DNA of 64,000 nt from Polynucleobacter sp. AP-Capit-er-40B-B4 (GTDB taxonomy: Bacteria > Pseudomonadota > Gammaproteobacteria > Burkholderiales > Burkholderiaceae), in NCBI RefSeq assembly GCF_018882245.1, contig NZ_JACVOV010000004.1, positions 107,028 to 171,027 on the forward strand, read 5' to 3'. How positions within the stretch are numbered: position 1 is the stretch's first letter; every line of letters starts with the position of its first letter. The notes under the pieces are model-generated. The model was not told where the DNA came from, ran no database searches, and saw only the letters and a list, made by a program, of their open reading frames with translations. A program made the position numbers and the translations under genes. Shown piece by piece: positions 1-9,328 of the stretch.

Positions 1-465
1 GATGAGACCATTTTTGTCTGCACGCTTCACGGTACCGGTCATGACTTTTTCGCCACGCTCAAGATAGTCGTTCAAAATTTGCTCGCGCTCAGCATCACGA
101 ATGCGTTGCAAGATCACTTGCTTAGCAGCTTGTGCGCCGATACGACCGAAAGCTAAAGATTCGATTTGCTCTTCGATATAGTCGCCAACTTCCATGTCAG
201 CAAGTTGCTCTTGAGCTTCAAATTGCAGAATCTCTTTATCAGGCTCTTGCAAACCGGCTTCGTTTGGAACTACCAACCAGCGACGGAAGGTTTCGTATTC
301 ACCAGTTTCGCGATCAATCGAAACGCGGATATCCACATCTTCTGTTGCATAACGCTTCTTGGTCGCAGAGGCTAAAGCCATCTCCAACGCCTCGAAAACG
401 ATAGCTTGATCAACGTTCTTTTCACGCGCTAACGCGTCTGCCAACATGAGAACTTCTCGGCTCAT
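1..465 (-). CDS. nusA: Transcription termination/antitermination protein NusA, N-terminal part
   Basis: Only the first 155 codons are in the window; the rest lies beyond base 1. NusA binds RNA polymerase and modulates pausing, termination and antitermination. The visible part is the polymerase-binding N-terminal domain (starts [18 protein letters not shown], with the [15 protein letters not shown] stretch near residue 30) and the beginning of the S1 RNA-binding domain ([13 protein letters not shown] at about 140-152). The ATG at 465 overlaps the rimP stop as ATGA, so the two are translationally coupled. rimP-nusA order, normally followed by infB and rbfA, is typical of proteobacteria. Confidence 0.96.
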   Translation of the reverse strand, partial: MSREVLMLADALAREKNVDQAIVFEALEMALASATKKRYATEDVDIRVSIDRETGEYETFRRWLVVPNEAGLQEPDKEILQFEAQEQLADMEVGDYIEEQIESLAFGRIGAQAAKQVILQRIRDAEREQILNDYLERGEKVMTGTVKRADKNGLI

Positions 466-953
466 GACTTTCTTCCTTTGAAATCAATAACAGGGACCAA
501 CCGAGTCTTATCGACCTCGGCTAAAGAGAACTCCAATTGAGAAGGCTGACCATCAGCACCCTCAAATACCAAACCAAACTTTGCATCCGGTGAATTCAAT
601 TCACCACTCAGCAAACCTTGCAACTCACCACGAAAATTCTTGCGATTACCAACAGCAACACGCAACTTCAAATCCACCTGCATTCCAGCAAAGCGCTCAA
701 AATCAGCGGCAGTTTTAACTGGACGATCCAGTCCTGGAGAGGAAATCTCTAAGCGCTCATATGGAATGTTTTCAACCGGTAGGGTGTAGCTCAATTGATG
801 GCTCACCTTCTCGCAATCCAATACCGTAATCAAGCGCTCGTAATCTGGGTTTTCAATCGTGACGCGCAGCAAACCCCCGGCTTCACGCTCAATCTCAACT
901 AGCGTGTAACCTAAGTTTTCCAGCTCTGCAGAAATAACCTGCTGATCCTTCAC
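462..953 (-). CDS. rimP: Ribosome maturation factor RimP
   Basis: A 163-residue protein needed for 30S subunit maturation. Both parts of the family are visible: an N-terminal alpha/beta domain ([19 protein letters not shown], and [14 protein letters not shown] near residue 75-88) and a C-terminal SH3-like domain ([20 protein letters not shown] onward). The start is GTG at 953; the only nearby upstream ATG (966) is out of frame, and an AAGGGGTG Shine-Dalgarno-like stretch sits just upstream of the GTG. It is the first gene of the nusA operon, behind a leader of about 130 nt with several hairpins. Confidence 0.95.
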   Translation of the reverse strand: MKDQQVISAELENLGYTLVEIEREAGGLLRVTIENPDYERLITVLDCEKVSHQLSYTLPVENIPYERLEISSPGLDRPVKTAADFERFAGMQVDLKLRVAVGNRKNFRGELQGLLSGELNSPDAKFGLVFEGADGQPSQLEFSLAEVDKTRLVPVIDFKGRKS

Positions 954-977
954 GACACCCCTTCATACCAAAATGGC

Positions 978-1003
978 AAAAAAAAATGGGCTTCAAAGCC
1001 CAT
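978..1003 (-). terminator. Terminator-like hairpin in the rimP leader (possible attenuator)
   Basis: On the minus strand ATGGGCT-TTGA-AGCCCAT is followed by nine T residues, a textbook intrinsic terminator. It ends only 25 bases before the rimP start and lies downstream of a TATAAT -10 box, so it is inside the probable rimP-nusA transcript. It may attenuate the operon rather than end rluB transcription. Confidence 0.7.
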
Positions 1004-1024
1004 ATTCTCGAAATTCAGAACAGG

Positions 1025-1054
1025 CCGACTTACGTTGATCGCAACATCAGTCGG
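1025..1054 (-). promoter_or_regulatory. Long stem-loop in the rimP leader
   Basis: CCGACT (1025-1030) pairs with AGTCGG (1049-1054), and inside it GTTG (1034-1037) pairs with CAAC (1042-1045) around an ATCG loop. The two-part stem lies between the -10 box and the terminator-like hairpin, as an element of a structured 5' leader would. Function is inferred only. Confidence 0.45.
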
Positions 1055-1062
1055 TAACTACT

Positions 1063-1084
1063 AAAAACAGCAGAATCCTGCTGT
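1063..1084 (-). terminator. rluB: Hairpin with T-run after rluB
   Basis: Minus strand: ACAGCAG-GATT-CTGCTGT followed by TTTTA. The position, about 45 bases after the rluB stop, suits an intrinsic terminator for rluB-scpB; it also lies almost at the inferred start of the rimP transcript, too early to act on that RNA. Confidence 0.55.
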
Positions 1085-1093
1085 AAGACCAAA

Positions 1094-1099
1094 ATTATA
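1094..1099 (-). promoter_or_regulatory. Probable -10 box of the rimP-nusA promoter
   Basis: A perfect TATAAT on the minus strand (plus strand ATTATA). I see no good -35 hexamer at 16-18 base spacing. It would start transcription near 1087 and give a leader of about 130 nt before rimP. Confidence 0.5.
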
Positions 1100-1126
1100 G
1101 CCTATTTGGCAGAAAACCGATACAAA

Positions 1127-2929
1127 TCAGAAGCTTTCGCCCGGATTACGCGGTTTTCTGGGTCCTTTATTAAACGGTTTACGCCCCTTTGGTGCACCTC
1201 TTTTGGGCCCATTTCCGGGGCTTTGAGGGTTTCCAGTCACAAAAGCAGACTGTCCATGATGGACTTTGCCGCCTTTACTGCGATTTTGACCTTGACCGCC
1301 CTGACCGCCCTGACCGCCTTGGCCACCGCGACCACCTTGACCGCCCTGACCTGGTCTACCACCTTGGGTACGACCACGGAAAGGTCCGCGCCCATCACCA
1401 GAACCTCCGCTACCACTAGGTTTTCCGCCTCTGCCCTGATGAGTCAAGCCGTTATGACCGCTAGCAAGGGTCAAAGCATCACGGGAGCCCCAATAAGAAA
1501 CCGAGGTTTGCATTGGATCAGGCTGAAAATCTTCCCCCATAGGGCGACGATCACGACTGTTTGGATTAGGGTTGCGACCCTTATCTTGTGGCTGCGGCAT
1601 TTTTAAGCCTGCAGACTTCATCAAGTTATAGATGCCGCCAGCTTCAATCTCTTCCCATTTGCCACGACGTAAGCGTGGGGGCAATAAGAAAATGCCGTAA
1701 CGAGTTCGGATTAGGCGGGATACCACATGACCAACCGCCTCAAACATACGACGCACTTCGCGATTACGGCCTTCATTTAAAGCAACGTGATACCAACGGT
1801 TAGCACCTTCGCCACCGCCCATTGCTAGGCGTAAGAATTTGGCTTGGCCATCATCAAGCGTAATACCGCTCTTTAATAGCGCTGTATTTTCTTGACTCAA
1901 GTCGCCCAAGATGCGCACTGCGTATTCACGCTCAACACCGTATCGCGGATGCATCAAACGATTCGCCAATTCACCTGAAGTAGTGAACAGCAATAAACCT
2001 TCAGTATTAAAGTCCAAGCGGCCCACTGCAATCCAGCGACCTTGACGTGGTTTTGGCAAACGATCAAATACGGTTGGACGACCTTCTGGATCGGACTGGC
2101 TCACGATCTCACCAGCAGGCTTGTGATACATGATCACGCGTGGTGGCTTAGTCTGAATCTTGCGATGCACTGGCTTGCCATTAATGCGCACTTGATCTGT
2201 TGGCCCAATACGTTGACCAATATGAGCTGGCAATCCGTTTACAGAAACACGTCCTTGAATAATCAAGTCTTCCATATCGCGACGTGATCCCATGCCAACG
2301 TCAGCCAATACTTTATGTAACTTAACGGTGTCTTCGTCATCAGCGTCGTCATCTAGACCATCAAGGTCTGACCACACTTCATCACGCAAACTTAAAGGCA
2401 AATCATCTACGTTTGCAAATTGCAAGCTACTCACTTCATCTTCAGTTGGCGCATCCGGATCTTCATCTTCGCGCGAACGTTGTGCGCGTTGTGCGCGACG
2501 CTCTGCTCCAGTTTGATGAGAGATTTCACTCTCATTTACTCCATCAGGATTTTTAACTTCTTCAACTTCCGGGGCGTCCAGAGCTGCATCAAACTCGCCA
2601 GATACTACTGAGGCAAATAAAGCTTCGCTCTCAGCTGGGTTAGGGGCTAATTTGGCAGATTGATTGCCATGATTATTGCCGCCTTCACGCGGGCCATTTC
2701 CTTCACCACTTTCGCGGCGTGGCCGGTCTTTATTAAAAGGACGCTTCTTATTGAATGGGTGTTTACTGCCACCAGCACCTTGACGGCGTGGGCGACGATC
2801 ACCACGTTCTGTGCGCTCTCCACTTTCGCTCTTCTGACCATCAGCGTTCGATGGTGCAGAGTCTGCATTAGATGGGGTTGCCGATGGATTTACTACCGGG
2901 GATGAATCGTTTTCGTTAGAGCTTGTCAT
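1127..2929 (-). CDS. rluB: 23S rRNA pseudouridine synthase RluB with long tails
   Basis: A 600-residue member of the RsuA/RluB family that makes pseudouridine in 23S rRNA. Domain order: a disordered N-terminal extension (about 1-195, first basic then acidic), an S4 RNA-binding domain (about 201-250, [22 protein letters not shown]), the catalytic domain with the GRLDFNTEG motif (303-311; catalytic Asp306), and a C-terminal Gly/Arg/Lys/Gln-rich tail from about 440. The bacterial core enzyme is near 290 residues, so more than half of this protein is low-complexity. Tails of this kind are known in Burkholderiales RluB. It lies 6 bases after scpB, in one operon. Confidence 0.93.
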   Translation of the reverse strand: MTSSNENDSSPVVNPSATPSNADSAPSNADGQKSESGERTERGDRRPRRQGAGGSKHPFNKKRPFNKDRPRRESGEGNGPREGGNNHGNQSAKLAPNPAESEALFASVVSGEFDAALDAPEVEEVKNPDGVNESEISHQTGAERRAQRAQRSREDEDPDAPTEDEVSSLQFANVDDLPLSLRDEVWSDLDGLDDDADDEDTVKLHKVLADVGMGSRRDMEDLIIQGRVSVNGLPAHIGQRIGPTDQVRINGKPVHRKIQTKPPRVIMYHKPAGEIVSQSDPEGRPTVFDRLPKPRQGRWIAVGRLDFNTEGLLLFTTSGELANRLMHPRYGVEREYAVRILGDLSQENTALLKSGITLDDGQAKFLRLAMGGGEGANRWYHVALNEGRNREVRRMFEAVGHVVSRLIRTRYGIFLLPPRLRRGKWEEIEAGGIYNLMKSAGLKMPQPQDKGRNPNPNSRDRRPMGEDFQPDPMQTSVSYWGSRDALTLASGHNGLTHQGRGGKPSGSGGSGDGRGPFRGRTQGGRPGQGGQGGRGGQGGQGGQGGQGQNRSKGGKVHHGQSAFVTGNPQSPGNGPKRGAPKGRKPFNKGPRKPRNPGESF

Positions 2930-2935
2930 TAATAA

Positions 2936-3685
2936 TTATTTTGTTTCGTCTGGTTTGTCTTCAGACTCAGGGGTATCTTCTTCGGTAATTTCTTCTGTTA
3001 CTTCAATCACTGTTTCTTCTACAGTGATTTCAGTGATCTCTTCAGATTCGTTCACTTCTTGCGCATCTGCATCAATGATGACTGTCTCTACAGTTGCAGA
3101 TGGATCAAATTCCATCACTGCTTGGCCTAATTGTTCTGCGGCTGCCATTGGTGCCGCGTCTTCCAAAATAGGAAGGCTTTGTAAATTAGTCAGACTGAGG
3201 TCATCTAAAAATTGTTTAGTGGTTGCGTATAAACCAGGACGGCCAACTGTTTCTTTATGACCAATCACTTCAACCCAACCGCGATCTTCTAACTGCTTCA
3301 TCACGTTACTGCTAACCGCCACACCGCGAATCTCTTCAATCTCACCACGAGTCACTGGCTGGCGATAAGCGATGATGGCCAAGGTCTCCATTACTGCACG
3401 CGAATACTTAGGTGGCTTCTCAGGTGTGAGGCGATCGAGATACTCACGCATCGACAGACGGCTCTGAAAACGCCATCCCGTCGCAATATGCACCAACTCC
3501 ATACCCTTATCGTCCCAAGCACGTTGTAGCTCTACCAAGGCTTCATCGATATCTGCCGTAGTGATGTCTTCAACAAACAGGCGAGACAAATCAGCAACGG
3601 TGAGTGGCTCCTGTGCGCACAGGAGGGCTGTTTCAATTACGCGCTTATTGTGATCGTCCATAAAAGTCGGGCTACCAGGAATCAT
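2936..3685 (-). CDS. scpB: Segregation and condensation protein B
   Basis: Winged-helix subunit of the SMC-ScpA-ScpB condensin that compacts and segregates chromosomes. The family core is clear: [11 protein letters not shown] near residue 27, [17 protein letters not shown], then [20 protein letters not shown] and [20 protein letters not shown]. Residues from about 205 form an acidic Glu/Thr/Val-rich tail. ATG at 3685 is used here; ATG at 3661 (MDDHNKRV) is an equally plausible start because neither has a strong ribosome-binding site. It precedes rluB by 6 bases; scpA is not adjacent in this window. Confidence 0.93.
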   Translation of the reverse strand: MIPGSPTFMDDHNKRVIETALLCAQEPLTVADLSRLFVEDITTADIDEALVELQRAWDDKGMELVHIATGWRFQSRLSMREYLDRLTPEKPPKYSRAVMETLAIIAYRQPVTRGEIEEIRGVAVSSNVMKQLEDRGWVEVIGHKETVGRPGLYATTKQFLDDLSLTNLQSLPILEDAAPMAAAEQLGQAVMEFDPSATVETVIIDADAQEVNESEEITEITVEETVIEVTEEITEEDTPESEDKPDETK

Positions 3686-3848
3686 CCTGACTAGGCTTTA
3701 AAAATGTATTTAGTAATGGGTTTTGGTGTTCTCTAGCGACTACGGACAATCCATCTCATCAGTTCTTATTGGAATATGTCCGCGCTGAAACGAAGTCCTT
3801 TTCGTTCACCTTGCGCCCATTATAAGGTAGGCTCAATACAATAGCCAC

Positions 3849-4772
3849 ATGCATAAGAAATCCACCAAACCCCCTTTTCCGGTATCTGATGCCCCCGTCT
3901 ATATGGAGCGTCGCAAGCTTCTAAGCCTTGGGATTGGCGTAGGTACCATGCTTGGGGGTGTGGGCTTGAGCTCTTGTAGCCTGATGAGCAGCAAAAAACC
4001 CGTTGTTGGCTTGGTTTTGGGGGCTGGAGCCGCCCGAGGCTTCGCTCACGTAGGTGTTATCAAGGCTTTAGAGGCCCAAGGCATCAGACCCGACATTGTG
4101 GTTGGCAGCAGCGCTGGTAGCGTGATTGCCACCTTATTGGCCTCAGGAGCCACGGGCAACGAACTCAATCGTTTGGCCCTCAACCTAGATGAGGCCACTA
4201 TTGCTGACTGGGGACTCCCTTTTGCTGGACGCTTTGGCGGCCTCATTAAAGGGGATGCCCTGCAAAACATGGTGAACCGAGAGGTGCAAAACAAATCCAT
4301 TGAGCAAATGCGCATTCCCCTAGGAATTGTTGCCACTGAATTGCAGTCAGGCAAAGGTGTTTTATTTAGAACGGGTAATACTGGTTTAGCAGTACGCGCC
4401 TCTTGCAGCGTACCGGGTGTTTTTCAACCAGCAGTGATTAGCGGCAAAGAATATGTAGATGGCGGCTTAGTGGCGCCGGTACCTGTCAGTTATGCAAGGC
4501 AAATGGGTGCAACTTTAGTGATTGCGGTCAACATTTCTTCTGAGCCAGTTCACCAAGATGCCAGCGGAACTCTTGGTGTTTTACAACAGACCATTTCCAT
4601 CATGCAACGAAGCATCAATCAGTACGAATTGAAAAGTGCTGACATTGTGATTCAACCGCAATTAAAACAAATGGGTGGCGGGGATTTTAAATCCAGAAAC
4701 GCAGCCATTCTTGCGGGGGAAGCTGCAGCACAAGAACAAATGGCGCTCATTAAGGAAAAGCTGAAAGGCTAA
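3849..4772 (+). CDS. Patatin-like phospholipase, lipoprotein
   Basis: A 307-residue patatin/RssA-type lipid acyl hydrolase with a Ser-Asp dyad. Visible motifs: oxyanion-hole GAGAARGF (58-65), nucleophile elbow GSSAG (86-90, Ser88) and DGG (Asp204). The N-terminus has a hydrophobic stretch ending in the lipobox LSSC (Cys43), so it is probably a membrane-anchored lipoprotein. The true start may be Met19 (MERRKLLSLG), which gives a normal-length signal peptide. It is divergent from scpB and convergent with the NlpC/P60 gene. Physiological lipid unknown. Confidence 0.85.
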   Translation: MHKKSTKPPFPVSDAPVYMERRKLLSLGIGVGTMLGGVGLSSCSLMSSKKPVVGLVLGAGAARGFAHVGVIKALEAQGIRPDIVVGSSAGSVIATLLASGATGNELNRLALNLDEATIADWGLPFAGRFGGLIKGDALQNMVNREVQNKSIEQMRIPLGIVATELQSGKGVLFRTGNTGLAVRASCSVPGVFQPAVISGKEYVDGGLVAPVPVSYARQMGATLVIAVNISSEPVHQDASGTLGVLQQTISIMQRSINQYELKSADIVIQPQLKQMGGGDFKSRNAAILAGEAAAQEQMALIKEKLKG

Positions 4773-4779
4773 TAGATGT

Positions 4780-4795
4780 AAGGCTTAGCAGCCTT
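4780..4795. terminator. Weak hairpin between convergent genes
   Basis: AAGGCT-TAGC-AGCCTT lies between the patatin stop and the stop of the minus-strand NlpC/P60 gene. There is no T-run, so a terminator role is tentative. Confidence 0.25.
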
Positions 4796-4801
4796 GTTGC
4801 C

Positions 4802-5449
4802 TTAAAGATTGCGTGACTTACGCTTGAGATTTTTTACTTCGTTGAGAAGTTCTTGACGCTCTGAATCATTGAGATTATCACTGCCATCTAAACGGCGTGC
4901 GCCATCAAAACGCTTATCCCAGTAGAGACTACCGAGATCATCCACTCTGACATTCGTACCTTTGGAAGGCGAATGAATAAATTTGTTATCGCCCACATAA
5001 ATACCAACGTGAGAGAAAGTTAAACGCATGGTGTTGAAAAATACGAGGTCGCCTGGCTGCAATTCTTCACGAGTAATTGGTTTGCCAACACGACTCATTT
5101 GAGTAGATTTACGTGGCAATAAAAATCCAAGCTTGTCTTTAAAGACGTAACCAACAAAACTACTACCGTCTAATCCAGATTGTGGCAGTTCTGTATCCCA
5201 GCGATAACGCACGCCAATCACTTCCATGGCGCGGTTGATTAACTCTTCAGATTTACCTGTAACGGTATCAGCCAATCGATCAGAAACGCGCGCAATGTAT
5301 GAGCGTCCTGCTTGGAACATGCTTTCTTTGGGCACAGCCGCATCTGCATTTGCCTCGACCACAGGGTCTACCGCATAAGCGGATACGCAAATGAATGCGC
5401 CTAGGCCAAAGCCTAGGAGTTTAGAAAGCATTGTTTTTTTCAATGACAT
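4802..5449 (-). CDS. NlpC/P60 (C40)-like exported protein lacking the catalytic cysteine
   Basis: A 215-residue exported protein with a signal peptide (cleaved near SAYA, residue 26) and an NlpC/P60 cell-wall endopeptidase fold. Active enzymes carry a D-C-S-G-F-V motif; here the matching stretch is LDGSSFV (93-99) with Gly95 at the Cys position (codon GGT, bases 5165-5167). The family's two His positions remain: Ser-His147-Val-Gly-Ile-Tyr and Phe-Ile-His159-Ser, as does the LQPGDLVFF motif. It therefore looks like a catalytically dead peptidoglycan-binding paralogue, or an enzyme with another nucleophile (Ser96/Ser97). It stands alone between the patatin gene and yejF. Confidence 0.85.
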   Translation of the reverse strand: MSLKKTMLSKLLGFGLGAFICVSAYAVDPVVEANADAAVPKESMFQAGRSYIARVSDRLADTVTGKSEELINRAMEVIGVRYRWDTELPQSGLDGSSFVGYVFKDKLGFLLPRKSTQMSRVGKPITREELQPGDLVFFNTMRLTFSHVGIYVGDNKFIHSPSKGTNVRVDDLGSLYWDKRFDGARRLDGSDNLNDSERQELLNEVKNLKRKSRNL

Positions 5450-5595
5450 CAGATCAGTTTAACAAAGAACCCTTAATTTACCAAGCCTTCAATTTAGACC
5501 CAAGTCCTTGTTTATAAAGATTAATTTTCACTAAATGAGGGCAAATGCACCAATTTAGCCCATTTAACAAGAGTTTGACCCCCCTCTTAATCCTA

Positions 5596-7233
5596 CTAAG
5601 TCAGCTCGGCAGCTGCAAAAAGTTCTTTGGTATAGGTTTGGCGGGGGTGCTTAATAAGGGTTTCAGTATCACCGAACTCCACCACTTTGCCACCCTTAAG
5701 AACCATGACCTCATGTGACATAGCTCTAATCACCGCCAAATCATGGCTAATCATCAGGTAGGCCAAGTTGTACTTTTTCTGCAGCTCGGTCAATAAGGCG
5801 AGTACCTGTTTCTGAATAGAAACATCTAGCGCGGAGGTGGGCTCATCTAGAACCAAAATTTGGGGGCGCAGGATGAGTGCTCGTGCAATCGCAATACGTT
5901 GGCGCTGACCACCAGAGAATTCATGGGGATAACGCAGCAGCGCAGATCGATCTAACCCAACCTCTTTAAGCATATCCACCACGCGAGCTTCACGTTCTGC
6001 TGTCGACAGTTTTGGAAAATGGACATCCAAACCTTCGGAAACGATTTGCAGCACATTCATGCGTGGTGATAGAGAGCCAAAAGGATCCTGAAAGATCACT
6101 TGCAAGCTGGAGCGTAGCGCTCTTCTCTCCACTGGTTTGAGTTTCTGCCAATCATTGCCGAGCACATCCACATCGCCAGATACTTCTGCTGCTGAGTCGC
6201 CCAATAGCCCCAGGACGGCCATACCCAAGGTTGTCTTTCCAGAACCAGATTCACCAATCACGCCAATGGTTTGGCCCTGCTTTAGCGAGAAGCTGACTTT
6301 TTTCAGAACCTTATGTGGTGGCGCTTTTTTAAACCAAGACACCGATTCGGAGCTTGGGTAGGCTACCGATAGGTCTTCTGTTTTTAGCAGGACTGGCGCC
6401 AAAGGCATCAGTGGCGCCAAGTCACGCACAGGCTCGCTATTTACCAAAGCGCGGGTATATGGATCTTCGGGATGTTCGAACACCTGCTTCGTTGAACCAG
6501 ACTCCATCAGATTACCCTGGTTCAAGACAGCCACACGCTGTGCAAAGTGTTTCACCAGATTGAGATCATGGGTAATTAATAAAATTCCCATGCCGCCATC
6601 ATCTTTAGATTCTTCTTGCAACTCTTTGAGCAAATCCAAAATCTGCAAACGCAAACTGACATCCAGTGCTGTTGTTGGTTCGTCCGCAATAAGAAGGCGC
6701 GGCTTGCATGCCAAAGCCATGGCAATCATCGCGCGCTGTCGCTGACCGCCAGAGAGTTGATGTGGATAAGAGTGAAAACGGCGCTCAGGTTCGGGAATGC
6801 CTGTCTTGCGCAGCAAATCAACCGCAGCATCCATCGCATCTGCTTTCGAGATTAATGGCTGATAAATCTGTACTGCTTCAATAATTTGATTGCCCACAGT
6901 AAACAATGGATTCAAAGCCGTCATCGGCTCCTGAAAAACCATGGCAATTTCGCGGCCACGAATCTCTCGAATATCCTGAATAGACATGGATAGCAAATCG
7001 ACTTCGCCCTTTCCATCTTTTCTATTCCAGAGAATCTTTCCAGAAACTTTTGCACCTTCCGGCTCAAGCCTCAATGGCGCTAGCGCAGTCAGAGTCTTGC
7101 CAGAACCTGACTCACCAACGAGGGCAACACGTTCACCTATGCCGATTTCTAAATCAAGATGATTAACGGCAAATTTTTCGCGGCGACCTGTTCCAAAAGA
7201 AATACATAGATCTTCATAGCGCAGCAAACTCAT
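5596..7233 (-). CDS. yejF: Peptide ABC transporter, double ATP-binding protein YejF
   Basis: A 545-residue fusion of two ABC ATPase domains energising the Yej importer (oligopeptides; microcin C in enterobacteria). First domain: Walker A GESGSGKT (40-47) and signature LSGGQRQRAM; second domain: Walker A GESGSGKTT near residue 330 and signature FSGGQRQRIAIARAL, each with a Walker B ([24 protein letters not shown]). The ATG at 7233 overlaps the yejE stop as ATGA. It is last in yejA-yejB-yejE-yejF. Confidence 0.93.
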   Translation of the reverse strand: MSLLRYEDLCISFGTGRREKFAVNHLDLEIGIGERVALVGESGSGKTLTALAPLRLEPEGAKVSGKILWNRKDGKGEVDLLSMSIQDIREIRGREIAMVFQEPMTALNPLFTVGNQIIEAVQIYQPLISKADAMDAAVDLLRKTGIPEPERRFHSYPHQLSGGQRQRAMIAMALACKPRLLIADEPTTALDVSLRLQILDLLKELQEESKDDGGMGILLITHDLNLVKHFAQRVAVLNQGNLMESGSTKQVFEHPEDPYTRALVNSEPVRDLAPLMPLAPVLLKTEDLSVAYPSSESVSWFKKAPPHKVLKKVSFSLKQGQTIGVIGESGSGKTTLGMAVLGLLGDSAAEVSGDVDVLGNDWQKLKPVERRALRSSLQVIFQDPFGSLSPRMNVLQIVSEGLDVHFPKLSTAEREARVVDMLKEVGLDRSALLRYPHEFSGGQRQRIAIARALILRPQILVLDEPTSALDVSIQKQVLALLTELQKKYNLAYLMISHDLAVIRAMSHEVMVLKGGKVVEFGDTETLIKHPRQTYTKELFAAAELT

Positions 7234-8255
7234 GAGCGACCTCCACTCATCAACCCTGCTTTACGAGAATCAAATGCGTTACGCAATGCCTCGCCCATAA
7301 AAGTCAATAACAGTAAGGTTGCCACCAAGACCACAAAGGTGGATAAAGAAATCCACCAAGCATCTAGATTGCTCTTACCCTGAGACAACAACTCACCCAA
7401 GCTTGGTGTGCCTGGAGGCACTCCTAAGCCCAAGAAATCCAAGCTTGTCAAAGAGAGGATGGCCGCACTCATGCGGAATGGCAAAAAGGTAATTACCGGC
7501 GTCAAGCTATTAGGCAAAATATGGCGCCACATAATCTGCACATTAGTCAGACCTAATGCACGCGCCGCACGGACATACTCAAGTGCGCGATTACGGAAAA
7601 ACTCAGCACGAACATAGTCCGATAAACCCATCCACCCAAAAGCAGCCAACAAAATAATGAGTAAGGAAACGCTAGGGTTAAAGATCGAAGCAAAAATAAT
7701 GAGCAAGTACAACTCTGGCATAGCTGACCAAATCTCAATCAGTCGCTGAGAAATTAAATCAAACTTACCACCAAAGAATCCCATCAGGGATCCAGTAATG
7801 ATGCCCACGCTGACACCAACAATGGTGAGCGCTAAACCAAAAAGAATGGATAAGCGAAAGCCGTAGATCAAACGCGCCAGCACATCGCGCCCGCGATCAT
7901 CCGTCCCCAACCAGTTCTCCAAAGACGGTGGTGCCGGATTGGGTACTTTAGAGAAGTAATTAAGCGTCTCATAGCTATAGTGAATCGGTGGATAGATTGC
8001 CCAGTTGCCGTTGCTCGTAATATTTTGACGAATATCTGGATCTAAGAAATCAGTTGGCGTAGCAAAGTCTCCGCCAAAAACCGTTTCTGGCTGGCTCTTC
8101 ACGATCGGAAAATAGAAATGGCCTTCATAGCGAACCACCAAAGGCTTGTCATTGGCAATCAACTCGGCACACATCGATAAACCGAAGAGCACCATGAAGA
8201 TCCACAGGCTGGCATAGCCCATGCGACTATTTTTAAAACGTTGCCAACGATTCAT
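7230..8255 (-). CDS. yejE: Peptide ABC transporter permease YejE
   Basis: A 341-residue inner-membrane permease of the OppC/DppC class. After an N-terminal membrane helix comes a periplasmic region ending in the LGTDDRGRDVLARLIYGFR motif typical of this class, then five or six helices with the EAA loop (YVRAARALGLTNVQIMWRHILPN). I chose ATG 8255 (MNRWQRFKNS) because it overlaps the yejB stop as ATGA; a longer reading frame upstream would run 50 bases into yejB. Confidence 0.93.
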   Translation of the reverse strand: MNRWQRFKNSRMGYASLWIFMVLFGLSMCAELIANDKPLVVRYEGHFYFPIVKSQPETVFGGDFATPTDFLDPDIRQNITSNGNWAIYPPIHYSYETLNYFSKVPNPAPPSLENWLGTDDRGRDVLARLIYGFRLSILFGLALTIVGVSVGIITGSLMGFFGGKFDLISQRLIEIWSAMPELYLLIIFASIFNPSVSLLIILLAAFGWMGLSDYVRAEFFRNRALEYVRAARALGLTNVQIMWRHILPNSLTPVITFLPFRMSAAILSLTSLDFLGLGVPPGTPSLGELLSQGKSNLDAWWISLSTFVVLVATLLLLTFMGEALRNAFDSRKAGLMSGGRS

Positions 8256-9328
8256 GAGCCCCCTCCCGCACCGAACTGAATGCGTGGGTCTATGTAGACA
8301 TAGCAAAGATCAGAAATCAACTTCGTAAATAAACCAATTAAGGTGAATAAGTACAGGGTGCCAAATACGACTGGATAGTCTCGGCGCATCACTGACTCGT
8401 AAGAAAGCAAGCCAAGCCCATCCAAAGAGAACAAAGTCTCTATCAATAAGGAGCCTGTAAAGAATGCGCCAATAAACGCTGCAGGGAAACCTGTTACCAA
8501 TGGCAAGAGCGCATTACGGAAGACGTGCTTCCAGAGAACTTGTTTTTCTGTAAGTCCTTTTGCTCGTGCAGTCAGAACGTATTGTTTACGAATCTCTTCT
8601 AGAAATGAATTCTTGGTCAACATGGTCACTACTGCAAAGCTTCCCAGAACGGATGCGGTAATTGGCAATACCAAATGCCACAAGTAATCCATGACCTTAC
8701 CAATGAGGCTGAGATCACTCCAGTTATCAGAAGTTAAGCCTCGTAGCGGGAAGATCTGTAAGAAACTTCCTCCACCAAAGACCACTAGCAATAGGACGCC
8801 CAACACAAATCCCGGAATCGCATAACCCACAAGGATCATGCTGCTAGTGATGGCGTCAAAGCGTGAGCCGTCTCGTACCGCTTTAGCAATACCCAAAGGA
8901 ATAGAAACTAGATAGGTAATAAAGAAAGTCCACAAACCGATGCTGATCGATACCGGTAATTTAGAAACCACTAAACGCCAAACACTTTCGTGCTGGTAAT
9001 AACTTTGACCTAAATCGAATCTGGCAAAGCGGCCCAACATCATGAAATAACGCTCAAGAGGCGGCTTATCAAAACCATATAAAGCTTTTACTTCCTCTAG
9101 GCGTTGCGCATCCACGCCTTGACGACCACGATAGGTTGCACCAGAGCCCGATGACTCTGAGCCCCCTGTGGCTGCACTACCTTTGCCTTTTAACTCCAAC
9201 ACCATCTGCTCTACTGGACCACCAGGAACAAATTGCACTACGGCAAAGGTCAGAGTTAATACACCCAAGATCGTTGGGATCATCAGAAGCAAACGCTTGA
9301 AGATGTAGGCGCGCATTTGACCCTGCAT
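8252..9328 (-). CDS. yejB: Peptide ABC transporter permease YejB
   Basis: A 358-residue permease of the OppB/DppB class, partner of YejE. It has the N-terminal helix (YIFKRLLLMIPTILGVLTLTF), a small Gly/Ser-rich insert at about residue 48-70 that is usual in YejB, and the EAA loop (YVLTARAKGLTEKQVLWKHVFRN). Start ATG 9328 overlaps the yejA stop (TAATG); Met5 is an alternative. Part of the coupled yejABEF operon. Confidence 0.92.
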   Translation of the reverse strand: MQGQMRAYIFKRLLLMIPTILGVLTLTFAVVQFVPGGPVEQMVLELKGKGSAATGGSESSGSGATYRGRQGVDAQRLEEVKALYGFDKPPLERYFMMLGRFARFDLGQSYYQHESVWRLVVSKLPVSISIGLWTFFITYLVSIPLGIAKAVRDGSRFDAITSSMILVGYAIPGFVLGVLLLVVFGGGSFLQIFPLRGLTSDNWSDLSLIGKVMDYLWHLVLPITASVLGSFAVVTMLTKNSFLEEIRKQYVLTARAKGLTEKQVLWKHVFRNALLPLVTGFPAAFIGAFFTGSLLIETLFSLDGLGLLSYESVMRRDYPVVFGTLYLFTLIGLFTKLISDLCYVYIDPRIQFGAGGGS

